From Hygrocybe punicea (lineage: Eukaryota > Basidiomycota > Agaricomycetes > Agaricales > Hygrophoraceae): a DNA stretch of 64,000 nt. The DNA lies in the NCBI GenBank assembly GCA_963556145.1, contig OY744463.1, positions 3,162,001 through 3,226,000 of the forward strand. Reading direction: 5' to 3'. The notes below the pieces were generated by a model. It was not told where the DNA came from and ran no database searches. It was given only the letters and a program-made list of their open reading frames with translations. Both the position numbers and the translations under genes were made by a program. This document shows, piece by piece, positions 58,437 through 64,000 of the stretch (its first letter is position 1; each line of letters begins with the position of its first letter).

Positions 58437-59943
58437 TGAACATATTTTGGCGCTGTGGAGTCGCAAGGACGAGCAACCCTACATCTTCATATCCTCCTCT
58501 GGCTAAAACATATGCCATCTTTTGATGAATTGGCCGAGCTTCTCAAGACAGAATCATTTCGTGAACGAGTTGTCTGTTACATTGACCACAACTTCCGTGC
58601 ATATTTACCGGGACTCGAATCACCTGACAGCATTAAAAACTTGCCAAAGGAAAATGATCTTAGCTACAGTCGGCCACTGGATCCATCTCATGCACATTAC
58701 ACAAACGAATTGAAGATTTTCGAGCTGAAATTGGCATGAATGGAACAGATGCACACGTGTAAAGTGCGGCGATGCCTTCAATACAATAAGGAAGGTGTTC
58801 TCGTTTGCAAGAGGCATGCTCCTTTCGAAATTGCTCATGCAAATTACATAACTCCAGAAGGCCGTTGGGGTTGCAAACGATTGCATCCTTTTGTCAATGG
58901 ATGGGTTCCTGGAATTCTTGTCAACATTCGTTGTAATAATGATGGAAAGCTGCTCACAAATGGGAGGGATACGAACAACATCACTTATTATGTGACCACA
59001 TATATGGCTAAAAAGCAAGATCATGAATCAAACCTTTCTGCTGTTTTAGCAGATGGATTTGCTTACCATTTATTGCACCCAAACCCTCTATACATCCAAG
59101 ACATCCGAGCCCAGCAACGCCTTCTAATGTTTCGACTTGTTCATGCCATTAATCATGAACAACAAATTGCAGGTCCGATGGTCATTTCTTATCTGATGGG
59201 ATGGGGTGATGTCTACAGATCCCACACGTATTCCCATATCTATTAGGGCAGGTCAAGGGTATGCAATACCCCCAGGGGTTAAGAGTACGGGTACCACGGG
59301 TTAAGGGTACGAGTCCAGCCTCAGAATACCCGCAGTACCCACACGGGTATGGGCTGTATTTTTTTTGGGAGAAGAAACATCAAAAACTCAATTTTTGGGG
59401 TATTTTTCGCTATTTCTGAGGGATATAATGAGAATCATTGCTTGTAAAAATATGTAAAAATGCTCTCAACACTCCCCACTGTATTTTAAACATTGTGTTC
59501 CTTTACACTAAAGGGATCCGACCAGTATTCCGTCCACAATAATCATCAAAACCACCAAAAACAGGTAAAAATGGGGTATTTTTCATGTTTTTGAGGGATA
59601 TAATGAGAATCATTGCTTGTAAAAATATGTAAAAATGCTCTCAACACTCTCCACACTATTCCGAACATTGTGTACCTTTACACTGAAGGGATCCGGCCAG
59701 TATTCCGTCCACAATATCCATAAAAACCACCAAAAACAGGTAAAAATGGGGTATTTTGCATGTTTCTTCCTGTACCCCTGCAAAACCCATGCCATACCCG
59801 TACTTTTGGCCTCGGGTACGTACCCGTGACGGGTACGGGTCCGAGTACAGCCCCAGAGCACTGCAGGTGTACCCCTGACCGGCCCTAATATCTATTGGTC
59901 TTCTTTCATAACATCTCTGTTGGGAGCACATCCGAATTTGAAG
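58437..59943 (+). pseudogene. Second Helitron: Rep domain remnant, split by a MITE
   Basis: It opens in mid-domain with TYFGAVESQGRATLHLHILL: here the HUH motif H-L-H is intact. RRCLQYNKEGVLVCKRHAPF and the catalytic tyrosine region TNNITYYVTTYMAKKQ follow. In-frame TGA codons stand at 58437-58439 and 58737-58739, both where Arg fits. At 59244-59887 a 644-bp MITE interrupts the frame; skipping it and one target duplication joins SHTYSHIY directly to WSSFITSLLGAHPNLK. The N-terminal Helitron region is missing, so this is a truncated, silenced copy. It is a different subfamily from the 26-34 kb Helitron. Confidence 0.82.
59244..59887. mobile_element. 644-bp hAT-type MITE with 8-bp target duplication
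   Basis: The left end TAGGGCAGGTCAAGGGTA and right end TACCCCTGACCGGCCCTA are inverted repeats with a few mismatches. ATATCTAT flanks both sides exactly (59236-59243, 59888-59895). The ends are rich in GGGTAC motifs. The inside holds a ~175-bp tandem duplication (about 59398-59750; GAGGGATATAATGAGAATC recurs at 59418 and 59593). No coding frame. Confidence 0.92.
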
Positions 59944-60199
59944 AGGTTAGTCAAATTTCTAGGGCGTTGAATGTCAACTGAAGGACTACAGTACAAATCA
60001 AGTCCGACTCAAGATGAGGGCAGGTTTGGTTTGTATTATGGATAACGTCTACTTGTTTATTGACATGTTGTGTGTTTATGATAGTGTGATGCATGAAGCT
60101 CTTACAGGAGAAGCGGCACCTGATTTGTGCAAGGAAGCTGAAATGGAGGTCAGTTTTACATGCTACAGTCATTGGTAGGGGCTCACTGATTGGACGCAG

Positions 60200-62770
60200 T
60201 TGTCGGGAGATGTCATCATTTTGGAAGTGGATGTTAATGGTCACTTTTTCCCGAAGAGCCAAGTAACAGATTACCGATGTCGTGGAGAGCAGTTAAAAGA
60301 TTTTAATGTTTTGGATTTTTTCGTACACACCTACGAAGTCGACGATGAAAATGGAGTATGTGGTGACGAGTCACAGTGTAGAGGTCGTCCGAGGCATCTC
60401 CGCATGCCATACCTGGAGACTCAGCTCAAAAAATCACGAAGTTACCGAGTGCTCAGACCTGACAACCACAGAAACCTACCAGATATCGTAGGACGTTGGT
60501 TCCCGCGTCGAGATGATGGAGAAAGATCAGATTACTATGCCACTTGCATGTTAATGCTTTTGAAGCCGTGGCGTACCTTGGAAACTGATTTAAAGCTGGG
60601 GAATGAATCATGGACGGCCGCATTCGAGATGTTTGTAAAAGGATGTGAACCCCGCATGACATTCGTCCTCTCAGTGATACAATATTTCCATGAATGCGAA
60701 ATTGCAGTGAAGAAAGACTTCAAGAAAGCAGGCAGGCGATGTACACCTCCAGATGATGTGGAAAACGAAATTGATGACAACATGGACCTCCCAGAGTCTA
60801 CAGTAGACATGGATGATGACGTTACAGAGGAGGATGTGATGGCATTCAAAAATGCTCAAAAGTCAAGAAAGGAGGAGATCAATGGATGTTTGGCAATCGA
60901 ATTGGCGAAGAAGGCTAATTATTTTGAGATGGTTGATGATATATGGCCAAGAACCCCGAAAACAGCTGTTAATGCTGATGAACGAGACCTGCAAAAATTG
61001 GAGCAGTGGAAGAATGCCTTACAGGCGAATGTGGCACTAGAAAATCAGGTTTCAAGGGGAGATGGGCAGGATGGGAGAGCAGAGGATGGACCATGGGTGC
61101 AACCAATTGATGCTTCAGGACTTTCCACCATGGATGAAAGTTCCGGTGTCATAGCAAATGATATCGCAATTGATACCGATCACAGGGAACAGCTGACTGA
61201 GGATCAGCAACATGCGCATGACATTATCTTGTGGCATCTCCGAGAGACCCTAGCAGGCACATGACCTCCACCCCTGCGTATGATAATATATGGAGAAGGG
61301 GGGACAGGAAAATCGGTTGTGATTCGTGCCGTCACACAGACTTTCCGTGACTATGATGTCGAGCACTGGTTAATCAAGTCCGCATACACAGCCATCGCCG
61401 CTTCACAAATTGATGGTAAAACGACACACCATATAGGCCACATGTCAGCCAATCGGAGTGCTGTGTTGTCAGTGTTGGCAAAAAAGAAAATTCAACTCTT
61501 TTGGAGAGAATATCAATATCTTTTCATTGACGAGTTTTCAATGTTAGAAAAGACATTTATGAGCGCACTGTCGCGAAACATTGGGATCAGGAAAGCAAGT
61601 GGGGTAGAGTCAGAGATGAATTTGTTTGGAGGGATCAATGTCATACTTTCTGGCGATCTACATCAATTTCCTTCGGTGGCCACGTCACAGACAGAAGCAC
61701 TCTTTTACAGATCATCTACATCCGACAAGCTCAAAGCACAACTCGGATGCAAAATCTATGAAGAATTCAAAACTGTCGTGATTTTGAAGACACAGAAACG
61801 AGTGACGGATCCGGTTTGGTGAGATTTCTTGCAGCATCTACAACATGGTGATGTTCACAAGCAACATCTAGACATGCTACGGACATTAATCATTGGCAAA
61901 CCTCAATGTATCCCCACAAACCTTCAAACGACTGAATGGAAAGACGCCGTACTCGTCACACCTCGGCATGCGGTCAGAGAGCAATGGAATTCAGCCGCAA
62001 TTCGGAGATACTGCAGGGATCATGGAGAAACTCTTTACGTGGTGACTGCAGAAGATAGAACACGGAATCGTCCACTCATGTGTCAGGAACAGATTGCGTT
62101 AGCAGGATGGGAGGGGAAAGCCCATAACATCCAGAAAGACTTGCCGGAAACCATCGAGATTGCAAAAGGAATGAAAGTGATGATTACAACCAACATCGAG
62201 ACGGACTTGGACATCACTAACGGTGCTCGAGGAGAGATCATTGAGATCAAGCTCCATCCCGACGAGCCTATTCCAAGTGCGGAGCCCATCGTACACTTAG
62301 AACGTGTACCCGTCTACGTTCTAGTGAGATTGGACAGGACGCGTGCGAAACCACTGGAGGGTTTACAATCACAAATAATCCCCATCGAGCCTAGGAAGTG
62401 CCGCATGCAAATCAAGACCAAAGAAGGGTCGAGTACATTAATCAAGACCGTAACTCGGCTGCAATTTCCCATGACACCAAGTTACACTTTCACGGATTAC
62501 CGAGCGCAGGGTCAAATGATCCCATATGTGATCATTGACATCAGGTGTCTGCCGGCACCTGGCAACTTGACCCTCTTCAATTTGTATGTAGCGTTGTCGA
62601 GGAGCACAGGACAACAAAACATTCGTTTGTTGCGGGATTTTGAAGATAACCAAATTTTGCAGTCGCATGTAACAGATCTCCATGAGGAAGATAAGAGGCT
62701 GGCAGATCTGGATGAAGAGACAAAAGGGTGGTGGATGAAGATGACGAAAGGTGGGGGTGACCCAATGTAA
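60200..62770 (+). pseudogene. Second Helitron: PIF1-like helicase with two TGA codons
   Basis: One frame runs 60200-62770 with TGA at 61262-61264 and 61820-61822. The N-terminal part (RRDDGERSDYYATCMLMLL, KPWRTLETDLK) is the usual link between Rep and helicase. Helicase motifs are IYGEGGTGKSVVIRAVTQTF (Walker A), LFIDEFSMLEK (Walker B), VILSGDLHQFPSV, then ALVTPRHA-like LVTPRHAVREQWN, KGMKVMITTNI and, near the end, FTDYRAQGQMIPYVIID with LYVALSRSTG. The TGA codons sit in ETLAGT-x-PPPLRM and TDPVW-x-DFLQHL, where Arg (CGA) fits. The upstream link to Rep (59944-60199) appears to contain introns or decay. Ends at TAA 62768-62770. Confidence 0.85.
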
Positions 62771-63366
62771 AGCATGAGAAATGTGGATGAGATTTACTGC
62801 AGATAACGTACATAAGCCATTTTTTTATTCAAGAGAACGTTGATGGGGAACTCGTTAACACCAAGCCAAAAAAAAACCCTTCGTGTCACTCTTCTGATCA
62901 TGCTGATGTCAACGCTCTCTGGAATGCCAAGGTTAGCGATTGATGGGTGCCGATGGCTGCATTTTGAATCCAAGGGAAGTGGGAGAAGTCCGTGAACTGA
63001 ATGTCTCGTCGTTGAGTGGTCTGTATATGAACCGGCGGGTTGTATTGAATGATCCACTGATGCATGGATCCCGTAAACGTGGCGAATGGCTCGCTAATGT
63101 GCATTTCATAATTGGATGGGACGAAGGTCGATGGCGCATCCCACGAGAAGTTTTGTCGACTCGAGGACATGGAAATGGTGACACCGCGTGGAATTGAGGA
63201 GGGATGAGTTACGGATCTTGAGGTCTCGTGAGACGCTTTTAAGTGTTGGCAAGGTCTGCTGCACTGAAACGGAAAGTCGGGACAGTTCAAGCTCTTATTG
63301 TATGACCCACGGCAACGCCTTGAGGTCTAGCTTTGATTTGGTTGATGATTTGAGCTCTCCATCATC
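62771..63366. other. Post-Helitron spacer, no supported gene
   Basis: No CTRR end with a hairpin was identified, so the 3' boundary of the second Helitron is unresolved. Open frames on the minus strand (62898-63290 and others) overlap in several frames without a recognisable domain; one might be an exon of the gene fragment in the adjacent repeat. Confidence 0.35.
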
Positions 63367-63801
63367 ACAAGGGCTTCACGGACGCTTCCTCGCCTTAGGA
63401 GCGAGCACGTCTTTTAGGCAACGCGATGCGTGACAATACATGTCACCGTCCAGGAGAGTTGTTGGGTTTGGAGGGTCTAGGTTCCGGTGCGGAACTGTCC
63501 AAAATGGTGCCACGATTTTCGGCAACATCACGTTGACGGCCAACGTTGTCGACGATGTGGACATAGATGGCGAAAGTTCATTCGAGGACGTTATCAGTGA
63601 GTCTGAAACCGGAGGGGACATCCTGTATCTCAACGGTCGCTGACACGCTGACGCGTTGCAGACATTCCCGAGATGGAACCGGTCTGTGATGCCATTTGGG
63701 TAGACGAAGCTGTGTGGACTCGTGTACTGGATGGATGTCAGCTGCGGCTCATACATGAAGAAAAACTAGGACTGTGATATGGAACGATCGGACAATGTCC
63801 G
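63367..63801. repeat. Direct repeat copy 2 (~0.43 kb)
   Basis: This is the second copy of 55850-56232, same orientation, with insertions near 63387 and 63642. It ends at the same palindrome, CGGACAATGTCCG (63789-63801). The two copies bracket about 7.1 kb containing the 365-residue gene and the Helitron remnant. Confidence 0.8.
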
Positions 63802-64000
63802 CTATTGACGTTTATTTACGATATCCAACCCCGATGCGCTTCTTTTCCAGGGGTCAGCAACCTTGCAAGCAAGGTAATAAATGGTTTGAAGGCTTGCAAC
63901 AATAACTCGTGAAATGCTGACTTCGTCTGCAGAAACCTTGCTTGCGTGGGTCATTGAGCATTAGATACTTAGAACCATTTATTGCAATTTTGAGCGATGG
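63802..64000. repeat. Partial inverted repeat at window edge
   Basis: GCAAGCAAGGTAATAAATGG (about 63867-63888) is mirrored by AACCATTTATTGCAATTTTG near 63972-63991, with ACCTTGCTTGCG between. It may be the start of another short element cut by the window end. Confidence 0.35.

Noticed and set aside
63789..63801. Palindrome CGGACAATGTCCG as a possible Helitron 3' hairpin
   Set aside because: Neither copy is followed by CTRR within about 12 nt, so it does not fit a Helitron end.
1..64000. CRISPR array, bacterial operons or a biosynthetic gene cluster
   Set aside because: No regularly spaced direct repeats and no clustered biosynthetic enzymes; spliced genes throughout show a eukaryote.

Overview
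The window looks like a repeat-rich stretch of a basidiomycete genome, probably Agaricomycetes. Host genes are split by many GT-AG introns of about 45-75 nt. The nearest recognisable proteins are fungal: an RPD3-class histone deacetylase, XPA/Rad14 and CWC27. The mobile elements are the usual set for such genomes: Ty3/gypsy, hAT, psq/pogo-like, Helitron and CACTA/Tnp2. There is no sign of prokaryotic organisation.

Layout. 1-7333: a Ty3/gypsy retrotransposon on the minus strand, cut by the window edge, with its 5' LTR at 6539-7333. 7.5-8.4 kb: a decayed HNH-nuclease gene. 10.0-10.7 kb: a diverged solo LTR. 11.2-14.1 kb: psq/pogo-type transposase remnants and a large foldback. 14.4-19.9 kb: a nest of elements, with a hAT (15244-18695, 8-bp target duplication) and a 720-bp hAT-type MITE (18784-19503) inside an older long-TIR element. 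19992-25702: a compact housekeeping island with RPD3, XPA and CWC27, whose exon structures were resolved and give whole-codon totals. 25.8-34.1 kb: an 8.4-kb Helitron on the minus strand. 34.9-35.4 kb: a NACHT fragment. 35.5-38.2 kb: a many-exon gene of unknown function. 39318-46427: a complete hAT with perfect 8-bp target duplication, an 11-exon transposase and a casein-kinase-1-like gene as apparent cargo. 46.5-47.5 kb: a 258-residue unknown protein. 48.4-54.8 kb: a convergent CACTA-type pair. 55.8-63.8 kb: a second, 5'-truncated Helitron and a 365-residue unknown gene, between two copies of a ~0.4-kb direct repeat.

Working picture. The three host genes act in chromatin deacetylation, nucleotide-excision repair and splicing. 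Elements now end about 60 bp upstream of the RPD3 start codon and about 75 bp upstream of the CWC27 start codon, so their 5' regulatory regions are at least partly transposon-derived. In the gypsy pol, both Helitrons and the CACTA transposase, every in-frame nonsense codon seen is TGA, and most sit where CGA (Arg) is expected. That pattern suggests C-to-T mutation at CpG. The 39.3-46.4 kb hAT carries none of this damage in its transposase or kinase, and is the best candidate for a young or active element.
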